Shown: positions 10,245 through 20,520, numbered from the stretch's first letter. The stretch: 64,000 nucleotides of DNA from Methylomonas sp. LW13 (GCF_016865255.1 NZ_CP033381.1:1550001-1614000), one strand, 5' to 3'. Program-made: numbers and translations. Notes: a model not told the origin generated them from the letters alone.

Positions 10245-10790
10245 CTATTTAGCTGATAACAAGGCGCTGATCTTAGAATCCAGCTGTTCCGGCGTCACAG
10301 CGCTGGGGAAGGCCGCCACGCTGTTGCCGCTGCGATCAATCAAATATTTGTGAAAATTCCAGGCCGGCGCCTGACCTGTGGCTTTAATCAGTTTTTGGAA
10401 GAAACTGTTCGCTGCCGCGCCTTTCACCTGACTTTTTTCCAGCATGGGGAACGTGACGCCGTAATTGATGTAACAGACGTTGGCAGTTTTTTCCGCTTCG
10501 CTGAACTCCTGATTAAAATCATTGGAAGGAAAACCAACTACCACCAAGCCCTGATCCTTATACTTTTGGTACAAGGCTTCCAGACCCTTGAATTGCGGAG
10601 TGTAGCCGCAGTTGCTGGCGGTATTGACGGCCAGGATCACCTTGCCTTGAAACGCCTGGCAAAAATCGATTTGCTCGCTGGAACGAAGCTTGGTCATCTT
10701 GTAATTCAGCAATTCCGGGCAAGGCTCGGCGTCGGCTACCGACACGGAGCACGCCCAGAGGCTGGCGACTAAAAACGCGGTTTTCATCAT
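10245..10790 (-). CDS. Periplasmic glutathione peroxidase family protein
   Basis: This thiol peroxidase of the GPx family reduces hydroperoxides. The active-site motif NTASNCGYTPQ carries the peroxidatic cysteine; the downstream FPSNDF and WNFHKYLI motifs supply the usual Gln/Trp/Asn environment. A signal peptide (MKTAFLVASLWACSVSVADA) indicates export, so thioredoxin-like reduction in the periplasm is likely. AGGAGG precedes two adjacent ATGs at 10790 and 10787; either could be used. Confidence 0.9.
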   Translation of the reverse strand: MMKTAFLVASLWACSVSVADAEPCPELLNYKMTKLRSSEQIDFCQAFQGKVILAVNTASNCGYTPQFKGLEALYQKYKDQGLVVVGFPSNDFNQEFSEAEKTANVCYINYGVTFPMLEKSQVKGAAANSFFQKLIKATGQAPAWNFHKYLIDRSGNSVAAFPSAVTPEQLDSKISALLSAK

Positions 10791-10861
10791 GGTTCCTCCT
10801 GATTCGTTATTCTTGAGCATACCAGTACTGGTTAAAAGTCAACCTTGGCTGACTATCGCCA

Positions 10862-11479
10862 TTAATGCGTTTGCAGCATGCCTTGCTTGACAATAAAGTC
10901 AGCGACCGCTTCCAAGCCATTGCCGGTTTTGATGTTGGTAAACACAAAAGGCCGCTCGCCGCGCATTTTTTTGGCATCCCGGTCCATCACTTCCAGAGAC
11001 GCGCCGACATAAGGCGCCAGATCGATTTTATTGATGACCAATAAATCCGAACGGGTGATGCCGGGGCCGCCTTTACGCGGTATCTTGTCGCCGGCAGAGA
11101 CATCGATCACGTAAATCGTCAGGTCAGCCAATTCCGGGCTGAAGGTCGCGCTGAGATTATCCCCGCCGCTTTCCACCATCACAAAATCCAGCTCCGGCCA
11201 GCGTTCGCACAACTCGTCCACCGCCGCCAGATTCATTGAGGCATCCTCGCGGATGGCGGTATGCGGACAGCCGCCGGTTTCCACGCCCAGGATGCGCTCT
11301 TCCGGCAGAGCCTGGCTGCGAATCAAAAACTGCTGGTCCTCGCGGGTGTAAATATCGTTGGTGACCACCCCGATTTCGTAATCGTCGCGCATCTTCTTGC
11401 ACAAGGCATCCACCAGCGCAGTCTTGCCGGAGCCGACCGGGCCGCCGATGCCTACTCTTAAAATTTGTTTGTCGTTCAT
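10862..11479 (-). CDS. ureG: Urease accessory GTPase UreG
   Basis: UreG is the SIMIBI GTPase that supplies energy and nickel for urease metallocentre assembly with UreD/UreF/UreE. The 205-residue protein has the P-loop [10 protein letters not shown] near residues 13-22, the nickel-binding CPHT motif followed by AIREDAS, and the GTPase NKIDLAP motif. GGAGACAAT precedes the ATG. It is the last gene of the urease locus on this strand, but an IS110 element separates it from ureF, so its expression may depend on readthrough or a promoter in the insertion. Confidence 0.97.
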   Translation of the reverse strand: MNDKQILRVGIGGPVGSGKTALVDALCKKMRDDYEIGVVTNDIYTREDQQFLIRSQALPEERILGVETGGCPHTAIREDASMNLAAVDELCERWPELDFVMVESGGDNLSATFSPELADLTIYVIDVSAGDKIPRKGGPGITRSDLLVINKIDLAPYVGASLEVMDRDAKKMRGERPFVFTNIKTGNGLEAVADFIVKQGMLQTH

Positions 11480-11595
11480 ATTGTCTCCAGTTGCCCCGAC
11501 ACTATCCGGGATTTAAAAATGCCAAACCTCGATTCCACTGCGCGGCGTTGAGGCAGCGTTTATCGGTTGGTGCGAATTATTCCAGCCTTTAAAAA

Positions 11596-11659
11596 CCGTT
11601 CGCCCTTAACCTGTCGAAGGGCCTGCCACCTAGGGCTTTGACAAGCTCAGCCCGAACGG
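11596..11659. repeat. Palindromic intergenic repeat (GTCGAAGGGC type)
   Basis: CCGTTCGCCC..GTCGAAGGGC on the left and GGGCTTTGACAAGCTC..CCGAACGG on the right form a long imperfect palindrome. It lies between ureG and the IS110 transposase gene. Similar extragenic palindromes are common in many Gammaproteobacteria. Confidence 0.7.
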
Positions 11660-11717
11660 AATATCTGCGATAAAGAGCGTAGATACTCTGTTCAAAAGCA
11701 ACAAATTTCATCATCTT

Positions 11718-12755
11718 TTACTCGGCGATGATGGATTCAGGGATGGCATAAAACCGCGTGTTATCGAACGGCTGATCGTGCTTCAACATGCCATGGATCG
11801 CATGCAGTAATTTACGCATGACGGCGCAGACGGCTTGCAAAGGTTTCTTGCCGTTGTCGATCAAATGCTGGAAATACGCTCGCACATGCGGATCGTGCTG
11901 TTTGGCACTCAAGGCCGGCATATACAACGCCGAACGAATATGCCGGTTACCGGCCTTGGATAACCGCATTTTCTTGTGTACGCTTTTGCCCGACTCAAAG
12001 GCCTTGGGATCGAGTCCGGCAAACTTGACCCATTCGCGATGCGACAGGTTGGGCGGCAATAGCAGTAGTTCGCCCATCAAGGCAATGGCGCTGGTTTGGG
12101 CAATGCCTTTGATGCCGGTCAACAGGTCGAATATTCGTTGCAGTTCCGGATGCTGGTCGATCAACGCCAGCGCCTCGCCAGCCAACGTATCGATGCGTTT
12201 TTCCAGCTGACTAATCGCCAATTTGGCATCGCGTAGTAGGGCCTTCGGCGTTTCCTCGGTCGCACTCAGCGCATGTAGATGATTTTTCGCGGCGGCCTTC
12301 TGACCGGTTAGCGCGTCGATACGGCGAGCATAGCCGCGCAAAGCCAGCGCTTGATTCGAAGGACGAGTCCAGGCGACGAAATCCATGCGCTCGACATATT
12401 CGGCCAAGGTGTTGGCATCGACGGCGTCGGTTTTACTGTTTTTCATCAATACCTTAGCGAAGTGATGCGAAGCCTTGGGATTGACCACCATCACAGGTAC
12501 ACCGACGTCGTGTAGCGCAATAGCAAGATCGAAATGGTAAATACCGGTGGCTTCCAGACAGACCTTGATGCCGGGTAATTTGATCAACTTATTCACCAGA
12601 CGCGCACGGTCGCTACGAGTATTAGCATATTTTTGCGGATCGAACGGCTTGCCGTTCTTGCGGATCACCAGCACCAATTCATCGGCGCCCACATCCACGC
12701 CGGCAAACAGGCGAGGGATAGATTCAGCGGTGGTGTTGAGCGGGTGGTTCGTCAT
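11718..12755 (-). CDS. IS110-family transposase (DEDD recombinase)
   Basis: The 345-residue protein has both IS110 domains. The N-terminal RuvC-like DEDD domain shows AGVDVGADE, CLEATGIYH and SKTDAVDANTLAEY. The C-terminal Transposase_20 domain shows LLTGIKGIAQTSA and SGKSVHKKMRLSKAGNRHIR, which contains the candidate catalytic serine. No internal stop or frameshift is seen, so the enzyme may be active. IS110 recombinases are guided by a bridge RNA made from the non-coding end upstream of the gene. Confidence 0.92.
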   Translation of the reverse strand: MTNHPLNTTAESIPRLFAGVDVGADELVLVIRKNGKPFDPQKYANTRSDRARLVNKLIKLPGIKVCLEATGIYHFDLAIALHDVGVPVMVVNPKASHHFAKVLMKNSKTDAVDANTLAEYVERMDFVAWTRPSNQALALRGYARRIDALTGQKAAAKNHLHALSATEETPKALLRDAKLAISQLEKRIDTLAGEALALIDQHPELQRIFDLLTGIKGIAQTSAIALMGELLLLPPNLSHREWVKFAGLDPKAFESGKSVHKKMRLSKAGNRHIRSALYMPALSAKQHDPHVRAYFQHLIDNGKKPLQAVCAVMRKLLHAIHGMLKHDQPFDNTRFYAIPESIIAE

Positions 12756-12769
12756 AATCGTTTTTGAAT

Positions 12770-12950
12770 ACAGTTAAAGGGAAGTACACTATTCACCGGT
12801 TCCCGACCCTGCACATGCACCTACCTTCCTTGTGTATGCAGGCTCTAAGCCTCGGATACTCCACGGTATGGGTGAATAGGGCGGGGGCCAATCTACACGA
12901 CAGGCTCTGGTAAACCACCAGTCCTCAGGGTGGGACGGCCTCCCAATGAA
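12770..12950 (-). ncRNA. Candidate IS110 bridge RNA region
   Basis: The non-coding stretch upstream of the transposase can fold. Nine-base arms at 12789-12797 and 12871-12879 (CTATTCACC / GGTGAATAG) pair over about 73 bases and enclose a small hairpin at 12840-12852; another hairpin lies at 12907-12921. In IS110 elements of the IS621 type this region encodes the bridge RNA that specifies target and donor. Position and structure fit; target and donor loops were not resolved. Confidence 0.5.
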
Positions 12951-13004
12951 CAATCACAGCTTAATCGGTTTTTCTGGGCTATCGGTTGTTAAAATTCATC
13001 ATAC

Positions 13005-13032
13005 AAGGGTGGGTACGATAAGTGCCCACGCG
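13005..13032. repeat. Partial REP palindrome
   Basis: GGGTGGGTAC and GTGCCCACGCG flank a short loop. It is a diverged form of the REP family found at 25908, 29938, 33277 and 33911. It lies between the IS110 element and the ureF stop codon. Confidence 0.55.
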
Positions 13033-13045
13033 AAACCTCATGGCA

Positions 13046-13720
13046 TCACGACCGAAACAGCCGTGAATACTGGATTTCGTGCCGGCTGCTGGCCAAGGCC
13101 AAACCAAAACAACTGCCGCCGATCTCATCGTCTTTCAATTGCGATGCGCTCTCGACCAAGCCCGGCAACTCGGCGGCCAGACCTTGTAACAACTGCTGCC
13201 CGGCCACCTGGCCCAGTGGTACCAATTTAATCGCGCCCAACACCTGATTTTCCAGCCAGCCCCATAAATAACCGGCTATCGCATCGGCTTTATCGATTTG
13301 CCAGCGTGTCGCCGCCAACGCAAACAAGGTCGCCAACGTAGCATCGGGCCGTTTTTGCCAAATCTGCGCTTCCGGCATCTCTAACTTGACCAACAAGCGC
13401 GCCAGGGCCTGCCCGGTTTGCCTGTCTTCGGCGCGCAATTCGGCAGTTTCGCGGTAAGCGGTTAGGGTTTGACCCCAATGCGTGACAGCCTCGATGTCAT
13501 TAGTCTGCCAAGCGTCGTACAGCCGCGCCAACAACGGTGCGTCGACCTTGCCTAAACCGTTGTGCAATAAACCACGCAGCCAATCGCCGGTTTGCTCGGC
13601 ATTGGTTACCCAGCCGTCGTGCACCGCAGTCTCCAGACCCTGTGAATAGCTGTACATCCCAATCGGCAAACTGGGGCTGACCAGTTGCAGCAGCCGCAGC
13701 AGGCTTAAATTAGTGACCAT
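13046..13720 (-). CDS. ureF: Urease accessory protein UreF
   Basis: UreF binds UreD and UreG and acts as a checkpoint in nickel insertion into urease. The 224-residue all-helical protein shows the typical N-terminus [21 protein letters not shown] and ends with [14 protein letters not shown]. Its start overlaps the end of ureE by 11 bases, indicating translational coupling. Downstream lies the IS110 element rather than ureG. Confidence 0.95.
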   Translation of the reverse strand: MVTNLSLLRLLQLVSPSLPIGMYSYSQGLETAVHDGWVTNAEQTGDWLRGLLHNGLGKVDAPLLARLYDAWQTNDIEAVTHWGQTLTAYRETAELRAEDRQTGQALARLLVKLEMPEAQIWQKRPDATLATLFALAATRWQIDKADAIAGYLWGWLENQVLGAIKLVPLGQVAGQQLLQGLAAELPGLVESASQLKDDEIGGSCFGLALASSRHEIQYSRLFRS

Positions 13721-14141
13721 GACTATGGTAAGCGCCGGCTTCCGGCTCGAACGGCAGGGTGTCGTGCTCGACGGCTAAACCCAATCCGATCAGCATTTGA
13801 TCCAGTACATAGTCGGTCAAAAACCGCAATTCGCCGGGCAGGATTTGCAAGGCTACGTGACGATTGCCCAAGTGATAACAAGCGCGGGCAAACAGCAACG
13901 GATCGGCGCATTTCACTACCGACAGTGGTTCCGGCGCGGCGTTGATTCGTACCTTGAAACCCTGGCCGTTGGTGAGGATTGCGCCGTGTCTCAGGTTTTG
14001 GCCCCTTGGCAGGAACACGCCGACTTGAATACCACCTTGGGTGGTGGCGGGTTGCCGGGATTTCTGCCGGGCCTCGAAGGGGAGGGTGAGGGTGTCGTCT
14101 GGGGTTTCTTCGGTTTGGGTGGTTTCGGTGAGTTTTAGCAT
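13710..14141 (-). CDS. ureE: Urease accessory nickel carrier UreE
   Basis: UreE is the metallochaperone that delivers nickel to apo-urease. The 143-residue protein has the N-terminal peptide-binding domain and the C-terminal metal-binding domain with the conserved CYHLGNRH motif. The C-terminal histidine tail is short (YHSHGH), so nickel storage capacity is probably small. It overlaps ureF. Upstream the normal neighbour ureC is 3.7 kb away, separated by repeat unit 1 and two small exported-protein genes. Confidence 0.94.
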   Translation of the reverse strand: MLKLTETTQTEETPDDTLTLPFEARQKSRQPATTQGGIQVGVFLPRGQNLRHGAILTNGQGFKVRINAAPEPLSVVKCADPLLFARACYHLGNRHVALQILPGELRFLTDYVLDQMLIGLGLAVEHDTLPFEPEAGAYHSHGH

Positions 14142-14175
14142 TGTTTGGTTTGGTTAGATTTTGCTTGTCACGCTG

Positions 14176-14199
14176 GTTCCCAAGCTCGAGCTTGGGAAC
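14176..14199. repeat. Perfect 24-bp palindrome upstream of ureE
   Basis: GTTCCCAAGCTC followed immediately by its reverse complement. It resembles the widespread GGTTCCCA...TGGGAACC class of extragenic palindromes; a related hairpin is at 26708-26733. It lies between ureE and structured repeat copy 1. Confidence 0.7.
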
Positions 14200-14235
14200 G
14201 ATGTCTCGAAAGCTTTAGCTTTCTTTGAATAATGT

Positions 14236-14495
14236 GTGTCGCTGTCGCGACGGGTGTTTGGGCGTCGGGTCTCGGCCCGACAGCCGAGTAACTTTTCTTT
14301 GCTTGGCCAAAGAAAAGTCACCAAAAGAAAGGCCATCCGGAATTCCGCCTTTATCCTGCGCTTCTCGCTTTTGCCGAGGGTTTTCGGAAGGGCCATCCCT
14401 GGCCCTCCGAAAACGAGCGGCATCCCTGCCGCTCCCCTGCGGGCTATTCTCGCCAAAAGCTGCGATGCTCGGGGCGGAATAACGGGACCAAAACC
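14236..14495 (+). repeat. Structured repeat SR-1, orientation A
   Basis: First of eight copies of a roughly 260-bp element. Reading left to right: outer terminus hairpin GTGTCGCT-GT-CGCGACGG; hairpin GTCGGG/CCCGAC; A/T-rich hairpin ACTTTTCTTTG/CAAAGAAAAGT; then a branched block closed by TTCCGCC/GGCGGAA, within which GGCGAG..CTCGCC arms enclose a long TTTTCGGA/TCCGAAAA hairpin and a GCGGCA-TCCC-TGCCGC hairpin. The inner terminus is CGGG..AAAACC. It pairs with copy 2 across an AT-rich cargo gene. Confidence 0.9.
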
Positions 14496-14549
14496 ATCCC
14501 AAATTCATAAGTAGATCGTAAAAACGTAGAGGCCGGAACTCGCATCGAC

Positions 14550-16217
14550 TTAACTATAATCGACCGAGTCATCCAACAGAACTAAAACCGTAGTTAAAAT
14601 ACCGGTTAACATAAAAGCTGATTTTTCAGTTCGTATCAATTCCTTGTCTAAATAGGTATGGTGAGCAAAATAGTTTCTTGCTAAAAGACAGGATAAGAAT
14701 GCTTTCAACAAACAATTGCTCCTTTCATCGGCGCATTCAATGTTCATGATTTCACCGATAGGGTCGTTCGATTTTTTTGGTTGAGTATATTGGCCGGCTT
14801 TTGTATATTTTCGCCGGTTATCATTTATTTTCTGCTCGAAATAATCAACGACGCTATCAGATATATTTCTTTGTCTAGCAAGTTCTCTTATGTAATCAGT
14901 CAACCCTTTTTTATCATTCTCTTCCGAAATATTTTCCTCTCGGTCATAACCCAGCGCGTAACGAAGACAACTTTCGGCTCGTATCGCCAGTAACGAGTAA
15001 TAATCAAGTGGACGTAATGTTCTAAATTCCAAATTACTTTTTTGTTTTGGGTTACGTTCTAAGTTTTCGTGAAGCTGACGAAATGCATTTAAAAAACTAC
15101 CAAAAAGATAATTAGCCGATTGCAACCTATCTACCAAATTCTTGAGTATTTGATCTGTTGGAAGTACATATTCATAATGTTTTTTATAAAAAGGCAAATA
15201 ACGTAAAAAATATCGTTTATCTTCAAAAAACTCATAGGGTAAAACTCTACTTAACTCTGCCCATTCTCGTTCACCAAAAGACGAATAGGCCCATTTATCC
15301 AAATAGAAGGCGAGGTCATTATCGTTCAGAATGTAAAGCCATTCCAAAGCAAGCCTAATGTCTTTCTGAAGATAAGGCCAAGCTTGGAGAGTCCATTTAC
15401 TGTGCTTTTCGTTAGCCCACAACCAACGTTGTGCCAACCTAAGTAATTTTGTTTCGATAGCTTCTTCAAGTATTTCTGCATTGATACCTAAATGCTCAGC
15501 TAATTGTTTCGCACCTTTTATTTGTAGATTTTGATCGTCATTGCCACACAAAGCGTCGCGAAACGCGCGGTAATGAGAGAGCCATGTCATCGGCTCAGCC
15601 AATCCACCCCAGTGATTAGACTCACTGAGTACATCAGTAGGCTTTATATCGTTTTGCTTAAGTTGTGTAGCGTACCGTATAACGGATTCGGCACGTTCTT
15701 CAATATCTGGTGTATTGAGAATAGGCTGAAAATAATCGGCTCTACATACAACGTCAATCAGTGCATAGGCTTGCCAATGAAAAAAATAGTCAGCATAGGG
15801 AGTTATTGAGATCGAACGATAGGGATGAACAAATGCGTCTGGTATTGGTGTGGTTCGGTAATTATTTTTACGAAGCAAATCATAACTCGAAGCGGTAGCT
15901 TGGAAAAAAGGATGCAAAAACCAAAGCGGGCTTTGATCTTTTTCAACGCACCATTCCGAAGCCCACAAGCAATCTTCAGTATCAAATGCAGGTTTCGTAG
16001 AATCTATTTCAGCAGGACATAAAGGGAAATTTTGCCAAGCTAAAAAATACCCAACTGGAAAAACAACTCGGTGTTGGGGTACAAGCCATCCCCACTCTTC
16101 TAGCTTTGACAATGGATGGTTTTTCAGAAAATCTTTAAGACCTAGGTCTTCTAACCAGGATACAAACGTACCTTTCGAGCCTTGCTGAATAGTAAGAAGT
16201 GGTGGTTTAGCAAACAT
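14550..16217 (-). CDS. Unrecognised 555-residue protein with C-terminal HEPN-like motif
   Basis: I do not recognise the N-terminal 450 residues, which are rich in Trp, Tyr, Phe and charged residues and appear helical. The C-terminus carries ARNYFAHH: Arg514, Asn515 and His519 match the R-N-x3-H form of the HEPN ribonuclease motif, set in a helical bundle as in HEPN toxins and defence proteins. The gene is clearly more AT-rich than its neighbours. It is tightly boxed by convergent structured repeats, 54 bp from copy 1 and 42 bp from copy 2, with no partner gene, so it looks like a transferred single-gene cargo. RNase activity and a toxin or anti-phage role are inferences. Confidence 0.7.
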   Translation of the reverse strand: MFAKPPLLTIQQGSKGTFVSWLEDLGLKDFLKNHPLSKLEEWGWLVPQHRVVFPVGYFLAWQNFPLCPAEIDSTKPAFDTEDCLWASEWCVEKDQSPLWFLHPFFQATASSYDLLRKNNYRTTPIPDAFVHPYRSISITPYADYFFHWQAYALIDVVCRADYFQPILNTPDIEERAESVIRYATQLKQNDIKPTDVLSESNHWGGLAEPMTWLSHYRAFRDALCGNDDQNLQIKGAKQLAEHLGINAEILEEAIETKLLRLAQRWLWANEKHSKWTLQAWPYLQKDIRLALEWLYILNDNDLAFYLDKWAYSSFGEREWAELSRVLPYEFFEDKRYFLRYLPFYKKHYEYVLPTDQILKNLVDRLQSANYLFGSFLNAFRQLHENLERNPKQKSNLEFRTLRPLDYYSLLAIRAESCLRYALGYDREENISEENDKKGLTDYIRELARQRNISDSVVDYFEQKINDNRRKYTKAGQYTQPKKSNDPIGEIMNIECADERSNCLLKAFLSCLLARNYFAHHTYLDKELIRTEKSAFMLTGILTTVLVLLDDSVDYS

Positions 16218-16259
16218 TTAAATCCTACAAATTATTCAATAACCATTCATACAACGATG

Positions 16260-16536
16260 GGTTTACTCCCGTTATTCCGCCCCGAGCATCGCAGCTCTTG
16301 TGCCCCGTGGGTATTTGGTGAGATTAGCCCGTAGGGGAGCGGCAGGGATGCCGCTCGTTTTCGGAGGGGCTGGGAAGCCCCTTCCGAAAACCCTCGCCGA
16401 AAGCAAGACGCGCAGGATTAAGGCGGAATGTCGGGTGGCCTTTTCTTTGGATACTTTCTTTTGGCCACGCAAAAGAAAGTATCGCGGTTGTCGGTCCGCG
16501 AACCGACATATAAAACATCCGTCGCGACAGCGACAC
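16260..16536 (-). repeat. Structured repeat SR-2, orientation B
   Basis: Reverse-oriented partner of copy 1, and the most diverged copy, with about 18 extra bases in the branched block. The second hairpin reads GTCGGT/ACCGAC in place of GTCGGG/CCCGAC, a paired change. The outer terminus is CCGTCGCG-AC-AGCGACAC at 16519-16536. The inner terminus abuts the upstream end of the HEPN-like gene, so the promoter of that gene must lie within about 40 bp or in the repeat. Confidence 0.88.
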
Positions 16537-16792
16537 AAAACCCCAGCAAAGCTATATCCTCATAAAACTGTGAAAAACCTCACACTTCTTCAGCCAGAAA
16601 GTTAACAGAGAAAACCCTTCAGTTTCCCTAAATTATCACCGTCCCCGCTAATTACGCCGCCAGTAAAACCACAGCGTAAATGCCTAAGGACACGCTGCCC
16701 TTGAATTTTCAGGTAGGCCAATTTTTTACCCGAGAAGCAAGTACAGCGTTAACTCATCCACTCTCGTGTTTAATTTACAAAAGGTGAAGGTC
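16537..16792. other. Non-coding gap
   Basis: About 250 bp between structured repeat copy 2 and the next small gene. No open frame, clear hairpin or repeat was seen. It presumably holds the promoter of the exported-protein gene starting at 16793. Confidence 0.4.
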
Positions 16793-17149
16793 ATGAAAAC
16801 TATCAAAAATCTGTTTCTAATGCTGTCTGTCATTACTGCTTCCATGTTTGGTGCCAGTGCGGCCAATGCGGCGACTTGTTCCGCCGGTTGGGTGAATGTC
16901 ACCGGTGTTTACGAATATAACGTTAACGGTACGACATACGGTTATATCTACACCGTGCCGGAACACAACGTACTGCCAGCCTATACCAACTATTTCGTCA
17001 CCTATAACAAAGAGGCTTTGATTCAGGCCAAAATGGCGCTGCAAAACCATCAAACTTACTATTTGTATGGTGACTCAGGCACTGCTGCCTGCCCAACCTC
17101 CGGCTCTTATCGCTACTTGGGTACTTTATCCTATCTGTACGAGTACTAA
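16793..17149 (+). CDS. Small exported protein, unknown
   Basis: This encodes 118 residues starting with a clear signal peptide (MKTIKNLFLMLSV...ANA, cleavage before ATC). The mature part is rich in Tyr, Asn and Thr and has two cysteines, probably one disulfide. I recognise no family. AGGTGAAGG precedes the ATG at 16793, which is preferred over the upstream ATG at 16766. It lies on the plus strand, opposite to the urease genes that surround it, so it was likely inserted in or moved to the ureC-ureE interval. Confidence 0.65.
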   Translation: MKTIKNLFLMLSVITASMFGASAANAATCSAGWVNVTGVYEYNVNGTTYGYIYTVPEHNVLPAYTNYFVTYNKEALIQAKMALQNHQTYYLYGDSGTAACPTSGSYRYLGTLSYLYEY

Positions 17150-17234
17150 TCGCGGCATCCGATCATGCGGAATCTTTGGTCTGGCCCATCCGACCGAGAT
17201 TCCGCTCTGAGTAACATCAACCTAGGTCAAGATC

Positions 17235-17804
17235 ATGAACAAACTTGTCTCAATACTGGGTGTGGCTAGCGTTTTTGCGAGCGGATATTTTGCCGGTCAG
17301 CAATTCCCCGGTCGCGGCGACAGCCATTCAGCGGCGCTGCCGGAGAATACCGCTTCAGTTTCCGCGCCAGTTATCGCGGTCGGCGCTAACAGAAAGCTGG
17401 ATATGTCGCGGACAAACGTCCCGGTCTCTAAGGAAATTCGGTTGCCCCCTCACGAACAGCAACGGCAGGCGCTCGCTAATGGCTTGTCTCCCGAAGATGA
17501 GGTTGCGCGTAGCGAAGCCAATGCCGACTTGATTGCGTCGATGCGAGCCAACCACTTACCGGAAGAGCAGGTCGCTCAATTGGAGCAGACTCTGAAAGAT
17601 CAAGAGTCCGCCACGCCCGTTCAGCCTGAAGAGCCGGTATCCGAACGAACCAACGCGGAATTGAGCGCCGAGCTACGCGAAAGCCTAAAGCAATCCGGTG
17701 CTCCGCCGGAAATCATCAATGCCATGGCTCAGCCACTCGAAGCCGGCGCAACCACCACGGACGAACCGGTTCTACCGCACAAAAACCATATCCCAGGTTC
17801 CTAG
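17235..17804 (+). CDS. Hypothetical exported or membrane-anchored protein
   Basis: This encodes 189 residues. A hydrophobic N-terminus (LVSILGVASVFASGYFAG) acts as signal or anchor. The rest is hydrophilic, Glu/Pro/Ala-rich and contains two similar segments (NADLIASMRANHLPEEQVAQLE and NAELSAELRESLKQSGAPPE, each given by key residues here), suggesting an internal repeat. No known family is recognised. AGGTCAAGATC precedes the ATG. It is convergent with ureC, 94 bp away, and follows the preceding small gene by 85 bp. Confidence 0.6.
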   Translation: MNKLVSILGVASVFASGYFAGQQFPGRGDSHSAALPENTASVSAPVIAVGANRKLDMSRTNVPVSKEIRLPPHEQQRQALANGLSPEDEVARSEANADLIASMRANHLPEEQVAQLEQTLKDQESATPVQPEEPVSERTNAELSAELRESLKQSGAPPEIINAMAQPLEAGATTTDEPVLPHKNHIPGS

Positions 17805-17851
17805 TTTTAACGGATGGCAAACACTGCCATCGCTTCAGTTGCATACAGTTT

Positions 17852-17887
17852 GTTTTCGGCAGGGCCACGGATGGCTCTACCGAAAAC
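17852..17887. repeat. Solitary hairpin related to the structured repeats
   Basis: GTTTTCGG..AGGGCC and GGCTCT..CCGAAAAC pair over about 15 positions around a 6-base loop. Arm sequences match the long TTTTCGGA hairpin inside the roughly 260-bp structured repeats, but the rest of the element is missing. It lies 11 bp downstream of the ureC stop codon, so it may serve as part of the ureC 3' end. Confidence 0.6.
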
Positions 17888-17898
17888 CCTGACCCTTC

Positions 17899-19598
<1,700 letters not shown>

Positions 19599-19602
<4 letters not shown>

Positions 19603-19916
19603 GCGTTTGTCTCCAATGCGCCCATCACCTCGCCGCGAAAGCCGTAGACCTCGCGCTTGCCGGCAAACTCGACCAATTGCACCTCGCGCTGCTGGCCCGG
19701 CTCGAACCGCACCGCCGTGCCGGCCGGGATGTCCAACCTAAAGCCGCGCGCCGCTTCTCGGTCGAAATGCAAGGCCGGGTTGGTTTCGTAAAAATGATAG
19801 TGCGATCCAACTTGTATTGGCCGATCGCCGCTGTTGGCGACAAGGACTTTGACGGTGGCGCGGCCGGCGTTGAGTTCGATGTCGCCGTCGGCAGGGAAGA
19901 TTTCTCCAGGAATCAT
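19599..19916 (-). CDS. ureB: Urease subunit beta
   Basis: This is the small structural urease subunit (105 residues, standard length), beginning [19 protein letters not shown], with the family's VGSHYHFYE and GTAVRFEPG motifs. It lies 9 bp after ureA and overlaps ureC by 4 bp, giving the usual ureABC order and translational coupling. Confidence 0.97.
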
Positions 19917-19925
19917 GCTTTGCTC

Positions 19926-20228
19926 CTATACGATGGGGTCGTGTACGGTGACTAATTTGGTGCCATCCGGGAAGGTCGCCTCCACCTGCACCTCGGTCAA
20001 AATCTCGGCGATGCCGTCCATCACATCGTCGATGCTTAATAACGTTCGACCATAAGCCATCAACTCGGCCACGGTCTGGCCGTCGCGGGCGCCTTCCATA
20101 ATGGCGGCAGAGATATAGGCCACGGCTTCCGGGTAGTTAAGTTTCAAACCTCTGGCTTTGCGGCGCTCGGCGAGGAGGGCGGCAGTGAAGAGGAGGAGTT
20201 TGTCTTTTTCTCTTGGAGTTAATTGCAT
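19926..20228 (-). CDS. ureA: Urease subunit gamma
   Basis: This is the smallest urease subunit (100 residues), starting [23 protein letters not shown], the canonical N-terminus. The frame stays open upstream into the structured repeat, but those residues are not UreA-like. No Shine-Dalgarno is evident before the ATG at 20228. The outer end of structured repeat copy 3 lies only 17 bp upstream, so the 5' untranslated region of ureABC would consist of repeat sequence. The normal upstream gene ureD is beyond the inserted unit. Confidence 0.96.
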   Translation of the reverse strand: MQLTPREKDKLLLFTAALLAERRKARGLKLNYPEAVAYISAAIMEGARDGQTVAELMAYGRTLLSIDDVMDGIAEILTEVQVEATFPDGTKLVTVHDPIV

Positions 20229-20245
20229 GGCGTTTGTCTTGTTTT

Positions 20246-20504
20246 GTGTCGCTGCCGCGACGGTTGTTTTTAATGTCGGGTCTCGGCCCGACAGCCGAGG
20301 TACTTTTCTTTGGACGGCCAAAGAAAAGTACCCAAAAGAAAGGCCGCCCCATGCCGCTTTTATCCCGCGCTCCGAAGGGTTTGAACGGGGTTTTCGGAAG
20401 GGCTATCCCTAGCCCTCCGAAAACGAGCGGCATCCCTGCCGCTCCCCTGCGGGCAAATCCGCTCAAACCCTCCGGTGCTCGGCGCGGCATTAGGGGAGAA
20501 AACC
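20246..20504 (+). repeat. Structured repeat SR-3, orientation A
   Basis: Same architecture as copy 1. The outer terminus reads GTGTCGCT-GC-CGCGACGG. The block is closed by ATGCCGC/GCGGCAT and the inner arms are GGGTTTGA../TCAAACCC, a different sequence from copy 1 but still complementary. The inner terminus GAAAACC lies 16 bp from the stop codon of the cargo gene at 20521. The outer terminus lies just upstream of ureA. Confidence 0.9.
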
Positions 20505-20520
20505 GTCCGTGAAATACAAA

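Larger units (their letters stand above)
11690..12955 (-). mobile_element. IS110-family insertion between ureF and ureG (approximate ends)
   Basis: The transposase gene at 11718-12755 plus about 200 bp of structured non-coding DNA upstream of it make an element of about 1.27 kb, the usual IS110 length. IS110 elements lack terminal inverted repeats, so the ends given here are estimates. The element separates ureF from ureG in what is otherwise a continuous accessory-gene run. A partial REP palindrome lies just outside it at 13005-13032. Confidence 0.7.

Noticed and set aside
14154..14514. Several overlapping 85-100 residue frames within repeat copy 1 (and similar ones in the other copies)
   Set aside because: They exist in many frames and both strands of each copy, as expected for GC-rich palindromic DNA; none is conserved as protein across copies.
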